Source: Flavobacteriaceae bacterium (lineage in GTDB: Bacteria; Bacteroidota; Bacteroidia; Flavobacteriales; Flavobacteriaceae). Taken from it: DNA of 64,000 bases. A program made the translations under genes and the position numbers. The notes beneath the pieces are model-generated. The model did no database searches. It worked only from the letters and a program-made list of their open reading frames with translations, and was not told where the DNA came from. Positions 50,858 through 59,273 of the stretch are shown one piece after another (positions within the stretch are counted from its first letter, which is position 1; each line of letters opens with the position of its first letter). The stretch spans positions 24,222 to 88,221 of the forward strand of contig JALRDO010000006.1 in NCBI GenBank assembly GCA_023262185.1, written 5' to 3'.

Positions 50858-52636
50858 TTAGACGGCCTGATCTACTTCTTCAAGAAACTGTGCCTTATAC
50901 AGCTCGTTATATGCTCCTTTTTGTTTGAGTAACTCGTCGTGGGTGCCTTCTTCTATTACACGCCCCTGATCCAATACAATAATGCGATCTGCCTTTTGAA
51001 CAGTAGCTAATCGATGCGCAATGATAATTGAGGTACGTCCTTCAGTAATGCGCTCGGTAGCGCGTTGTATCATTTGTTCAGCATAGGTATCTACCGAAGA
51101 AGTAGCTTCGTCTAAGACAAGAATACTTGGATTCGAAACATAGGCCCTTAAAAAGGCAATAAGTTGACGCTGACCGCTCGAGAGTGTGCTCCCTCTTTCA
51201 GTGACCGTATAGTCGTATCCGCCAGGTAGCTGTTCAATAAACTCGTGCACCCCGATTTCTTTAGCAGCAGCCACAATCTGTTCTCTGGTTACCTTTTCAT
51301 TTCCCAGACTGATGTTATTGGCAATAGTATCAGCAAACAAGAAGACATCTTGCAAAACAACAGCGATTTGAGTACGTAATCCTTTGAGCGCATAATCGCG
51401 CACATCTACACCATCAATTTTAATACTCCCTTCATTGATGTCGTAGAAGCGATTTAACAAATTGATGATCGTAGACTTGCCGGCGCCAGTAGAACCTACA
51501 ATCGCTATGCAAGAACCCTTCTCAACGTGAAAAGATACGCCCTTTAGCACCTGTTTCTTCGTATCATAACTGAATTGAACCTCCTCGAAATCTATGACCC
51601 CCTGAATGTCTTCTGCTTCGTGCGCTCCTTTATCTTCGATATGGTCTTGGGTCTCAAGAATGGCGAATACACGTCCGGCAGCCACCATTCCCATCTGTAA
51701 CACGTTGAACTTATCGGCAATATGTCTAAGCGGTCGAAATAATAAAGACGAAAGCAGAATAAAGGTGAATATGTCTCCATAACCTTCGGCAGTGACCCCT
51801 CCTACATTTTGTACACCCCCATACCACACTATAAGCCCTACTGTGATAGAAGAAAGTAATTCAGCAACTGCAAAAAATATAGAGTTGTACCAGACGGTTT
51901 TTAACCAGGCGTCTTGGTGCTTTTTATTGATTTCACGAAAAGCTTCTGCCTCAACTGACTCACGATGAAAGAGTTGAACGATTTTGATACCCGCCAAACG
52001 CTCCTGTGCAAATGAGTTGAGTGCTGCGATTTGAGACCGCACTTCGACGAAAGCCACCTTCATTGACTTCTGAAACCATCTTGTCGCATACAAGATCATA
52101 GGCAAGATTGCAAAGACCAAGAGTGCAAGCCTGTAATTGAGTACAAGCATTACTGTAGCCACCACAAGCATTTTTAATACATCCGCTACGATCATAAAAA
52201 ATCCTTGACTAAAGATTTCTCCGATCTTCTGCATGTCTGAAACCGCTCGTGTTACCAAAACTCCAATAGAAGACTTGTCAAAATAGGCCATTCTAAAACG
52301 TATCATCTTAGACACCAATTTCACTCTAACATCTTGTATAACAGACTCACCGAGTAAATTAGCAGTATAGGTGAATAGCAATTGAAAAAACACCTCTCCG
52401 AAGAGCACTAGACTCATCGTGATGATCAGCGAAAACAGCAAGGCTGCATTCTGATTGGTGATCGCCTCATCAATCAATCGACCTACTAGTGAGGGGGTAA
52501 GTACCGCAAAACCAGAAATCAATAAGGCTGAAACCACTGAAATGAAGAATATCCCACGATAAGGGCGGGTGTACGAAAAGATCTTTCCGAACAGCTTAAA
52601 GTCGAATTTGTTTTTTGCAGTCTTATCAGCTTGCAT
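50858..52636 (-). CDS. ABC exporter half-transporter with non-canonical signature (BmrD/TM288-like)
   Basis: 592 aa: exporter membrane domain (about residues 1-335) and a nucleotide-binding domain. Walker A is VGSTGAGKST near 380; the signature reads LSSGQRQLIAF, not LSGGQ; Walker B is LVLDEATSSVD with the catalytic Glu present; H-loop IIAHRLAT. In heterodimeric exporters such as TM287/TM288 or BmrCD one partner has this combination and the other carries Asp for the catalytic Glu, exactly the difference with the ABC protein at 18987-20732. Its 5' end overlaps truA by 11 nt. A homodimeric MsbA-type function is the simpler alternative. Confidence 0.9.
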   Translation of the reverse strand: MQADKTAKNKFDFKLFGKIFSYTRPYRGIFFISVVSALLISGFAVLTPSLVGRLIDEAITNQNAALLFSLIITMSLVLFGEVFFQLLFTYTANLLGESVIQDVRVKLVSKMIRFRMAYFDKSSIGVLVTRAVSDMQKIGEIFSQGFFMIVADVLKMLVVATVMLVLNYRLALLVFAILPMILYATRWFQKSMKVAFVEVRSQIAALNSFAQERLAGIKIVQLFHRESVEAEAFREINKKHQDAWLKTVWYNSIFFAVAELLSSITVGLIVWYGGVQNVGGVTAEGYGDIFTFILLSSLLFRPLRHIADKFNVLQMGMVAAGRVFAILETQDHIEDKGAHEAEDIQGVIDFEEVQFSYDTKKQVLKGVSFHVEKGSCIAIVGSTGAGKSTIINLLNRFYDINEGSIKIDGVDVRDYALKGLRTQIAVVLQDVFLFADTIANNISLGNEKVTREQIVAAAKEIGVHEFIEQLPGGYDYTVTERGSTLSSGQRQLIAFLRAYVSNPSILVLDEATSSVDTYAEQMIQRATERITEGRTSIIIAHRLATVQKADRIIVLDQGRVIEEGTHDELLKQKGAYNELYKAQFLEEVDQAV

Positions 52637-53375
52637 GAAGTCTCAGTTCAGGATATTCAACGGCTACCAAAGATAATCCTTTTGCAGGCACAGAAACGCC
52701 GGCTTCGCTTCTCGATTTTGATTCCAATAAGCTTTGAATTGAAGAGAGGTCTCGTTTGCCAGATCCAACTTCTACTAGAGTTCCCACAATCGCACGGACC
52801 ATGTTTCTCAAAAACCGATCTGCCCTAATCGTTAGCACAATCTCATCTTCAAGAGGTTCAAAAACAGCCTGAGTAATGGTGCATATATAGGTTTTAACGT
52901 CGGTATGTGACTTTGAAAAACACTCAAAATCATGGGTGCCAAGCAGCATAGTCGCCGCCTCATTCATGGCTTCAAGATTTAAGGGCTGAGCCACATACCA
53001 AGCAAATCGATTGGAGAACGGATTCTTTACTGTGCTAATGCGGTAACAATACGTGCGTGAAAGAGCATCAAAACGGGCATGTGCTTCTGACCGCACCTCG
53101 AAAAGTTCATGAACGACAATAGCCTCTGGTAAAAATCGATTGAGACGATGTACCAGTTCAGCACCATCTAACTTTAGTTCGGTATCAAAGTGAACAAAAA
53201 GCTGATGCGCGTGAACTCCTGCATCAGTACGCCCAGCTGCCACCACAGAAATTGGAGCAGAAAGAAGCATCGAAAGCGCCTCTTCAAGCAGTTGTTGCAC
53301 CGATAATGCGTTCGGCTGGCGTTGCCATCCGTGATAATCAGTTCCGTCAAAAGAGAGCTCTAAAAAATACCGCAC
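52626..53375 (-). CDS. truA: tRNA pseudouridine(38-40) synthase
   Basis: 249 aa. The catalytic Asp is in VVAAGRTDAGVHAHQ, FFEVRS-like HELFEVRSEAHARFDALSRTY matches the TruA core, and FLRNMVRAIVGTL is the conserved C-terminal motif. It modifies the anticodon stem-loop of several tRNAs. Its stop lies inside the start of the ABC gene (11-nt overlap). The TATCTTTG element at 53404-53397 is about 22 nt upstream. Confidence 0.95.
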   Translation of the reverse strand: MRYFLELSFDGTDYHGWQRQPNALSVQQLLEEALSMLLSAPISVVAAGRTDAGVHAHQLFVHFDTELKLDGAELVHRLNRFLPEAIVVHELFEVRSEAHARFDALSRTYCYRISTVKNPFSNRFAWYVAQPLNLEAMNEAATMLLGTHDFECFSKSHTDVKTYICTITQAVFEPLEDEIVLTIRADRFLRNMVRAIVGTLVEVGSGKRDLSSIQSLLESKSRSEAGVSVPAKGLSLVAVEYPELRLHAS

Positions 53376-53396
53376 AATACCTTTACTTTAGCAGCA

Positions 53397-53404
53397 CAAA
53401 GATA
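53397..53404 (-). promoter_or_regulatory. -7 element upstream of truA
   Basis: Minus-strand TATCTTTG, exact TAnnTTTG, in the 36-bp gap between the divergent truA and the phosphoesterase gene. The start of the phosphoesterase gene is immediately adjacent. Confidence 0.4.
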
Positions 53405-53411
53405 CGTTTTA

Positions 53412-53921
53412 ATGACCCGTGTTCTCCTCTTATCAGACACCCACTCCTATATAGACGACCGCATTTTGCATTACGCAAAAGAGGCCGATCAAATCTGGCA
53501 TGCAGGGGATATTGGAGATTTTAAGGTGACTGAACCCCTAGAAAAGCTAGGGGCAGTAAAGGCTGTTCACGGTAACATTGACGACCATAAAATAAGAGCA
53601 GCGTATCCTGAGTCCCTCTATTTTGATTGTGAAGGCCTGAAAATTCTAATGACTCACATCGCGCAATACCCTGGTCGATACGCAGCAGCTACTAAGGCCT
53701 TATTAACAAGTAATCCTTGTGATGTATTGGTTAGCGGGCATTCGCATATACTAAAGGTCATGAAAGACGCTAAATTTGGGCACCTACACCTTAACCCAGG
53801 GGCCGCAGGAACACACGGATTTCACAAAATGCGTACTGCGCTGAAATTTGTGATCCACAACAGAAAAATTGACGACCTACAGGTCATAGAATTCGGCGAA
53901 CGAGGTCGCTTAAAGCCATAA
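53412..53921 (+). CDS. YfcE/MJ0936-family metallophosphoesterase
   Basis: 169 aa calcineurin-like phosphoesterase. All metal-binding motifs are present: LLSDTHSYID, IWHAGDIGDF, AVHGNIDDHK, LMTHIAQYPG, VSGHSHILKV and LNPGAAGTHGF. It is of the short single-domain phosphodiesterase type with broad in vitro activity; the physiological substrate is unknown. It is a single gene ending in a hairpin shared with DUF4293. Confidence 0.92.
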   Translation: MTRVLLLSDTHSYIDDRILHYAKEADQIWHAGDIGDFKVTEPLEKLGAVKAVHGNIDDHKIRAAYPESLYFDCEGLKILMTHIAQYPGRYAAATKALLTSNPCDVLVSGHSHILKVMKDAKFGHLHLNPGAAGTHGFHKMRTALKFVIHNRKIDDLQVIEFGERGRLKP

Positions 53922-53949
53922 AAAAAGGCCCGATTTCTCGAGCCTTTCT
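53922..53949. terminator. bidirectional terminator between yfcE-like and DUF4293 genes
   Basis: AAAGGC-C-CGA, loop TTTC, TCG-A-GCCTTT: a 9-bp stem with one mismatch, A-rich on the left and T-rich on the right, so it can act on both strands. Confidence 0.7.
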
Positions 53950-53979
53950 TCGCGCACTAATACTACTAAGATATCTGGT

Positions 53980-54381
53980 TTAACGCAAGCGGTCAGCAGA
54001 TTTTACGAGATCTTCATCATGTTTGATAGCCCTATTGGCGAGGACTAGCATTACGATAGAAAAAACTGGAATCAGCATCCCAATACCCTTCTCAGGTGAA
54101 CCACCTCCGGATAGGTTTAGCGACCGATAAACGAAAAATCCTAGTAAAAAAAGTTGAAGCAGTAAGTTAATACGATTGAGCACAAACTGCTGCCGTCTAT
54201 TTTTATACTTCATTAGAGATCCGAGCGCCAAGAACCCCATAAATAAAACCTCAGCAAATACAAACAACTCGGTTCTAGATGAAAACTCCAAACCTCCCCA
54301 CTGTCTCATTACTCCTATTGCGAGCGCAAAAGACGCCAAAGAGACTGCAAAGAGGTAGATGGATTGAATGCGTTGTATCAT
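53980..54381 (-). CDS. DUF4293 family membrane protein
   Basis: 133 aa from ATG 54381 (MIQRIQSIYLFAVSLASFAL); 13 further in-frame codons upstream are not part of the family. Four transmembrane helices, with a short Lys/Arg-rich loop (KYKNRRQQFVLNRINLLLQ) after the second. It is a conserved Bacteroidota family of unknown function, regularly found beside rho as here (divergent). Confidence 0.86.
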   Translation of the reverse strand: MIQRIQSIYLFAVSLASFALAIGVMRQWGGLEFSSRTELFVFAEVLFMGFLALGSLMKYKNRRQQFVLNRINLLLQLFLLGFFVYRSLNLSGGGSPEKGIGMLIPVFSIVMLVLANRAIKHDEDLVKSADRLR

Positions 54382-54536
54382 ATTCTTTACCAAAAGTAAT
54401 TTGCTTTTTTTTAACCTCATATTTGGATTTAAATTTTCTTTGTATCATTGCATAGGAATCGAGACTAGCACACTTCTTCTTTCTCGATCTTTTTCACCCT
54501 TATTCAGATTGATTTACTTTACAAATTCACTACTAC

Positions 54537-56138
54537 ATGTTTGATATTGACGCATTAGGCGCAAAAAAATTGCCTGAGTTGCAAGAAATCGCTGCTCAGC
54601 TTAAGATTTCACGGTTTAAAACCCTCAAAAAGCAAGACCTTATCTATCAAATTCTAGACGTACAGGCTCAGAAGCCAGAGAGCGTTCAGAAGATAGAGCC
54701 TAAAGATGCTGCTGAAAAAACAACAGAAAGGCCTCAAAAGAATACAGAGCGCAATGAACAAAGAACAGAGCGCAACGACCAAAAAAGAGAACCGCGTAAC
54801 CGCACGCGTGGACCAAGAGGTAAAGAAAATCAGCAAAAAGAGCCAAACGGTCAAGATCAAACGTCTATCGAAGGAGTTACAGAAGAAAGTAAAAAGACGC
54901 CGCAACATCAGCACCAGCGCAATCAGCGCAATCAGCGTCAGAACAACGGACATCATAACGGTGAAAAAAACAGCAACTTCGATAAAGACCTAAAAAACAA
55001 GTACAAACAACCTGAATATGAATTTGAAGGGATCATCGAAAGTGAGGGGGTACTAGATATCATGTCTGACGGATACGGCTTCTTACGTTCGTCTGACTAC
55101 AACTATCTTGCCTCTCCTGATGACATATATGTATCTCAATCTCAAATTCGCCTATTCGGATTAAAAACCGGAGACACTGTATTAGGAAGTATCCGTCCGC
55201 CAAAAGAAGGAGAAAAATACTTTCCTCTTATTAAGGTGAGCAAGATCAACGGCCTAGATCCTAATGTGGTTCGCGACCGCGTTTCATTTGAGCACCTGAC
55301 TCCGCTTTTTCCGAAAGAGAAGTTCAATGTAGCTGGGGTGCGAAGCACCGTATCAACACGAATCATCGATTTATTTTCGCCTATCGGTAAAGGACAGCGT
55401 GGAATGATTGTGGCCCAACCAAAAACAGGTAAGACGATGTTGTTAAAAGACATCGCCAATGCCATAGCCGCAAATCATCCAGAGGTCTATCAAATCATCT
55501 TATTGATCGACGAACGTCCTGAAGAGGTGACTGACATGCAGCGCAACGTGCGCGGAGAGGTTGTTGCATCAACCTTCGACAAAGAAGCTTCTGAGCACGT
55601 ACGCGTCGCAAATATTGTTATTGAAAAAGCAAAGCGCCTCGTAGAATGCGGACATGATGTTGTTATCCTCTTAGATTCAATCACTCGTTTGGCAAGAGCC
55701 TATAACACAGTTCAACCTGCCTCAGGTAAAGTCTTAAGTGGAGGGGTTGACGCCAATGCCTTACACAAACCAAAACGTTTCTTCGGAGCAGCTCGAAATA
55801 TTGAAAATGGAGGTTCACTTTCGATCATTGCAACGGCACTAACCGAAACCGGATCTAAAATGGATGAAGTCATCTTTGAAGAATTCAAGGGAACAGGTAA
55901 TATGGAACTGCAGTTAGACCGTCGCATTTCAAACCGCAGAATTTTCCCAGCGATTGATTTGATATCATCTTCAACACGAAGAGACGACCTTTTGCTAGAC
56001 GAAAGCACGATCCAGCGCATGTGGATCCTCAGAAAATACCTAGCCGATATGAATCCTGTAGAGGCTATGGAGTTTATCGAGCAACGCATTGCTCAGACCA
56101 AAAACAACGAAGAATTTTTACTTACAATGAACGAGTAA
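54537..56138 (+). CDS. rho: transcription termination factor Rho
   Basis: 533 aa RNA-dependent hexameric ATPase. Residues 1-45 form the SAP-like Rho_N domain ([20 protein letters not shown]); about 48-155 are an insertion rich in Gln, Asn, Arg, Lys and Glu with repetitive pieces such as [13 protein letters not shown], predicted disordered. The cold-shock RNA-binding domain is about 165-235 ([18 protein letters not shown]), and the ATPase follows: QPKTGKT Walker A near 296, VILLDSITR Walker B near 376, and [20 protein letters not shown] for the Q/R-loops. Long N-terminal inserts are typical of Bacteroidota Rho and may support phase separation or RNA loading. Confidence 0.97.
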   Translation: MFDIDALGAKKLPELQEIAAQLKISRFKTLKKQDLIYQILDVQAQKPESVQKIEPKDAAEKTTERPQKNTERNEQRTERNDQKREPRNRTRGPRGKENQQKEPNGQDQTSIEGVTEESKKTPQHQHQRNQRNQRQNNGHHNGEKNSNFDKDLKNKYKQPEYEFEGIIESEGVLDIMSDGYGFLRSSDYNYLASPDDIYVSQSQIRLFGLKTGDTVLGSIRPPKEGEKYFPLIKVSKINGLDPNVVRDRVSFEHLTPLFPKEKFNVAGVRSTVSTRIIDLFSPIGKGQRGMIVAQPKTGKTMLLKDIANAIAANHPEVYQIILLIDERPEEVTDMQRNVRGEVVASTFDKEASEHVRVANIVIEKAKRLVECGHDVVILLDSITRLARAYNTVQPASGKVLSGGVDANALHKPKRFFGAARNIENGGSLSIIATALTETGSKMDEVIFEEFKGTGNMELQLDRRISNRRIFPAIDLISSSTRRDDLLLDESTIQRMWILRKYLADMNPVEAMEFIEQRIAQTKNNEEFLLTMNE

Positions 56139-56156
56139 AAGTTCGATAGGTACAAC

Positions 56157-56189
56157 AAAAAAACGCGCCCATTGAGGCGCGTTTTTTAT
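56157..56189. terminator. bidirectional terminator between rho and rpsT
   Basis: AAAAAACGCGCC, loop CATTGA, GGCGCGTTTTTT: a perfect stem of about 12 bp with A and T flanks, serving the two convergent genes. Confidence 0.9.
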
Positions 56190-56208
56190 TTTATAGATAA
56201 ACCTAAAA

Positions 56209-56463
56209 TTAAGCGAGCTCCGCTACTTTCTTTGCGAGTTTACTCTTTAGGTTTGCAGCTTTGTTGTGGTGAATGATGTTTTTCTTCGCCAATTTATCGA
56301 TCATTCCGAACACAGATGGAAGCTGTTTTTGAGCTTCGTCTTTGTTCTCTTCAGAACGCAACTTTTTGATTGCAGTACGAACCGTTTTGTGCTGGTAACG
56401 GTTACGAAGACGAACAGCCTCGTTTCTTCTGATGCGCTTTAATGCTGACTTGTGATTTGCCAT
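56209..56463 (-). CDS. rpsT: 30S ribosomal protein S20
   Basis: 84 aa, highly basic helical bundle that binds the 5' domain of 16S rRNA. MANHKSALKRIRRNEAVRLR and IIHHNKAANLKSKLAKKV are the S20 signatures. The ATG is only 17 nt from the 3' end of a tRNA-Glu on the same strand, with no promoter between; the mRNA 5' end may therefore be produced by tRNA 3' processing. Confidence 0.97.
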   Translation of the reverse strand: MANHKSALKRIRRNEAVRLRNRYQHKTVRTAIKKLRSEENKDEAQKQLPSVFGMIDKLAKKNIIHHNKAANLKSKLAKKVAELA

Positions 56464-56480
56464 AATTATTATAAATCTTG

Positions 56481-56552
56481 TAGCCCGTAGGGGAATCGAA
56501 CCCCTGTTACCAGGATGAAAACCTGGCGTCCTAACCCCTAGACGAACGGGCC
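56481..56552 (-). tRNA. tRNA-Glu (TTC), copy nearest rpsT
   Basis: 72 nt, no encoded CCA. Acceptor GGCCCGT/ACGGGCT with discriminator A; anticodon stem CCAGG/CCTGG and loop TTTTCAT, anticodon TTC; T-arm CAGGG-GTTCGAT-CCCCT-type pairing. Identical to the copy at 56589-56660, 36 nt away. Confidence 0.97.
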
Positions 56553-56588
56553 GATTAAACCCTTAAAATTAAAATTCAATAAAACTTG

Positions 56589-56660
56589 TAGCCCGTAGGG
56601 GAATCGAACCCCTGTTACCAGGATGAAAACCTGGCGTCCTAACCCCTAGACGAACGGGCC
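56589..56660 (-). tRNA. tRNA-Glu (TTC), promoter-proximal copy
   Basis: 72 nt, base-for-base identical to the copy at 56481-56552; tandem duplication on the minus strand with a 36-nt AT-rich spacer. Only this copy is directly preceded by a promoter (56685-56715). Confidence 0.97.
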
Positions 56661-56684
56661 ATAAAGCGCAATAAATTGCGGATG

Positions 56685-56715
56685 CAAAAATACAACTATT
56701 TTTAAGTCTCGCAAA
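56685..56715 (-). promoter_or_regulatory. promoter of the tRNA-Glu pair (and probably rpsT)
   Basis: On the minus strand TTTG (56715-56712), 19 bp, TATTTTTG (56692-56685): both elements at ideal spacing, about 25 nt before the first tRNA. Confidence 0.85.
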
Positions 56716-56731
56716 CGTGTAAACTTATTAT

Positions 56732-58207
56732 TTAGTACGCCTTTGCAAATAAAACTCTGCGCTTAGAAGGTTTCCCTGAATAAATACAGACGCCTTCTTC
56801 TTCTGGGGCATCAAGAGGAATACAACGAATGGTCGCTTTAGTCTCTTCTTGAATACGTTCTTCAGTCTCAGCAGTGCCATCCCAGTGGGCGAGTACAAAG
56901 CCACCCTTCTCATTCAAATGCGTTTTAAAAGAAGCGTAATCGTCAATCGAAACGGTTTGGGTCACTTGGTGTTCTAGGGCGCGATCGTAGAGCGATTGCT
57001 GCATTTCTTCTAACAGTGCATCTACCCTATCATAAATGGCCTCAGCAGCTACAAATTCTTTTGTTAAAGTATCTCGTCGTGCCAACTCGTAAGTTCCATT
57101 TTCGAGGTCACGCTCTCCTATGGCAATTCTTAGAGGCACTCCTTTAAGTTCGTATTCGTTAAACTTAAAACCGGGCTTGTGCGTGTCGCGATTGTCGTAC
57201 TTCACCGATACTCCGCGTTTCTTAAAAGCAGCGATCAAAGGAGCCACATGCGCATCGAGCTTAGCTAACTGCTTTTCTCCCTTGTAAATCGGCACAATCA
57301 CCAATTGAATCGGCGCTAGTGCAGGTGGGAGCACTAACCCGTTGTCATCGCTATGCGTCATAATCAAGGCTCCCATGAGACGTGTTGAAACTCCCCAAGA
57401 GGTAGCCCATACGTACTCTTGCTGCCCTTCTTTATTGGCAAATTTCACCTCAAAAGCCTTGGCAAAATTTTGTCCTAGAAAATGTGAGGTCCCCACTTGA
57501 AGAGCCTTACCGTCTTGCATTAGAGCCTCGATACAATAGGTTTCTTCTGCCCCAGCGAAACGTTCAGCCTCACTTTTGGTTCCTTTAATCACCGGAACAG
57601 CCATAAAGCGCTGTGCAAAATCGGCGTAAACATGCATCATTTGCTCAGCCTCTAGAATGGCCTCTTCTTTAGTTGCGTGAGCGGTGTGACCCTCTTGCCA
57701 CAAAAACTCAGCAGTACGCAGAAATAGGCGCGTCCTCATCTCCCAGCGGACGACGTTCGCCCATTGATTGTACAATAGCGGAAGGTCTCTATACGATTGA
57801 ACCCACTTTCGGTAGGTGTCCCAGATTATAGTCTCTGAAGTTGGACGCACAATCAATTCTTCTTCAAGCTTTGCATTTTCATCAACGACTATTCCAGAGC
57901 CGTCCTCTGCATTCTTCAAGCGATAATGTGTTACTACAGCACATTCTTTGGCAAATCCCGAAACGTGAGAAGCCTCTTTAGAAAAATAAGATTTAGGAAT
58001 GAAGAGCGGAAAATAAACATTTTGGTGCCCTGTATCCTTAAACAAGCCGTCGAGCGCCTGCTGCATCTTCTCCCAAATGGCGTATCCGTAGGGCTTAATC
58101 ACCATACAACCGCGAACTCCAGAGTTCTCAGCCAAATCGGCCTTAACTACCAATTCGTTATACCATTTTGAATAATCCTCAGCCCTAGACGTTAAGTTCT
58201 TGCTCAT
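56732..58207 (-). CDS. proS: prolyl-tRNA synthetase (type 3, archaeal/eukaryotic-like)
   Basis: 491 aa class II synthetase charging tRNA-Pro. It lacks the editing insertion of the E. coli type. [18 protein letters not shown] and [19 protein letters not shown] are the motif 1 region, [19 protein letters not shown] motif 2, and [16 protein letters not shown] and [20 protein letters not shown] motif 3; the C-terminus has the anticodon-binding and zinc-like extension ending in VLFAKAY. It is divergent from the W/P-rich lipoprotein gene. Confidence 0.96.
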   Translation of the reverse strand: MSKNLTSRAEDYSKWYNELVVKADLAENSGVRGCMVIKPYGYAIWEKMQQALDGLFKDTGHQNVYFPLFIPKSYFSKEASHVSGFAKECAVVTHYRLKNAEDGSGIVVDENAKLEEELIVRPTSETIIWDTYRKWVQSYRDLPLLYNQWANVVRWEMRTRLFLRTAEFLWQEGHTAHATKEEAILEAEQMMHVYADFAQRFMAVPVIKGTKSEAERFAGAEETYCIEALMQDGKALQVGTSHFLGQNFAKAFEVKFANKEGQQEYVWATSWGVSTRLMGALIMTHSDDNGLVLPPALAPIQLVIVPIYKGEKQLAKLDAHVAPLIAAFKKRGVSVKYDNRDTHKPGFKFNEYELKGVPLRIAIGERDLENGTYELARRDTLTKEFVAAEAIYDRVDALLEEMQQSLYDRALEHQVTQTVSIDDYASFKTHLNEKGGFVLAHWDGTAETEERIQEETKATIRCIPLDAPEEEGVCIYSGKPSKRRVLFAKAY

Positions 58208-58268
58208 TACAGTGATTTTGGCACAAAGATTGCCCTTTAATTAGGTAAAACTAAGTAAATTTATAAAT

Positions 58269-59264
58269 ATGAAGCAGGCAGTTTACAGAAATGATAACAG
58301 CGGATTTCTTCGCATTTTCAAGCGTTTTTCGATAGCGTTTACCTTTTTTGGTATGTTGGCTTCATGCGTTACTTACTATCCCGTTTCTTACAGCACTCAT
58401 CAGATACGTCAGGGTAACTATCTCGGAATTACTGTTCAAGAACGAACAGCTCCTATAGATCCAGAAGGAGCCGCCTTTTACGAGAATTACTTTGCAGAGA
58501 AGGCAGCACAATTGGCACTTTCAGACGATAATTCAACGTTTACTGATATCGATTCTTACTCGAGTGGTGCAGAAAACACCTATGCGCAATTGGGTGAAAA
58601 TACACCAAAGACTCGAATCACGATCAATCAATTCAACGCTCCTTTCAGCCTAGGTTGGGGGAGCGCATTTCAACCCTTTTGGTTCAATGACCCGTGGGTA
58701 AATCCTTGGGTCAACCCATGGTTTGATCCATTCCACAATCCTTTTTATAGTCCGTTTTACAGTCCCTTTTATGGACCTTCTATGGCCTGGAATAACCGCT
58801 GGTATAACCGTCGTTTCAGAAACAACGCCTGGGGGTACGGCTGGTACGATCCGTATTTGGGGCGTCCTCTGGTATACGGATTCAATCCAAGAAGATCATA
58901 TGAAGGCTATTCAGTACGCCCTCGCACCGCTCAAGAATACCGAACAGGCCCAACTCGATCAAACCCCTATTACTTTAGAGAAGCAGACCGCGGAAGATCA
59001 AATCTCATGCCAACGCGGTCGAGAACAAATTACATTCCTCAAAGAAACACGACTCGAAATACCTATTCTAATGAGGATAACAACAACTACCGTAGCCCCC
59101 TGCCAACAAGGGGAAGCAACAGAAGTATACAGCAACCTTCTTACAATAGGTCGCGTAGCAGTGAACCTGCTAGAACTTCAGCTCCTGTGCGTTCTTCAAA
59201 TACCTCTCGATCGGGTTCAACACGCTCTTCATCATCGCGATCAAATTCTAGAGGGAACAACTAA
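58269..59264 (+). CDS. tryptophan/proline-rich lipoprotein (often labelled vitellogenin II-like)
   Basis: 331 aa. A lipoprotein signal is plausible (hydrophobic stretch residues 19-30, LASC with Cys33). After a mixed region to about 125, residues ~138-169 are a short repeat of NPW/DPF/NPF/SPF units (NDPWVNPWVNPWFDPFHNPF and following). The C-terminal ~110 residues are Arg/Ser/Asn-rich low complexity (RTSAPVRSSNTSRSGST). No enzymatic motif; the name vitellogenin II precursor seen in flavobacterial genomes is a composition artefact. It lies 9 nt before the FadL-type gene, so both are probably expressed together as envelope components. Confidence 0.75.
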   Translation: MKQAVYRNDNSGFLRIFKRFSIAFTFFGMLASCVTYYPVSYSTHQIRQGNYLGITVQERTAPIDPEGAAFYENYFAEKAAQLALSDDNSTFTDIDSYSSGAENTYAQLGENTPKTRITINQFNAPFSLGWGSAFQPFWFNDPWVNPWVNPWFDPFHNPFYSPFYSPFYGPSMAWNNRWYNRRFRNNAWGYGWYDPYLGRPLVYGFNPRRSYEGYSVRPRTAQEYRTGPTRSNPYYFREADRGRSNLMPTRSRTNYIPQRNTTRNTYSNEDNNNYRSPLPTRGSNRSIQQPSYNRSRSSEPARTSAPVRSSNTSRSGSTRSSSSRSNSRGNN

Positions 59265-59273
59265 TTTTGCAGC

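Noticed and set aside
54537..54993. Overlapping Lys/Arg-rich ORF inside rho (frame 54706-54993)
   Set aside because: It arises from the low-complexity insert of rho read in another frame.
56481..56660. Tandem tRNA-Glu repeat as a mobile-element or CRISPR-like repeat
   Set aside because: Both units fold as complete tRNA-Glu; the repeat is gene duplication.
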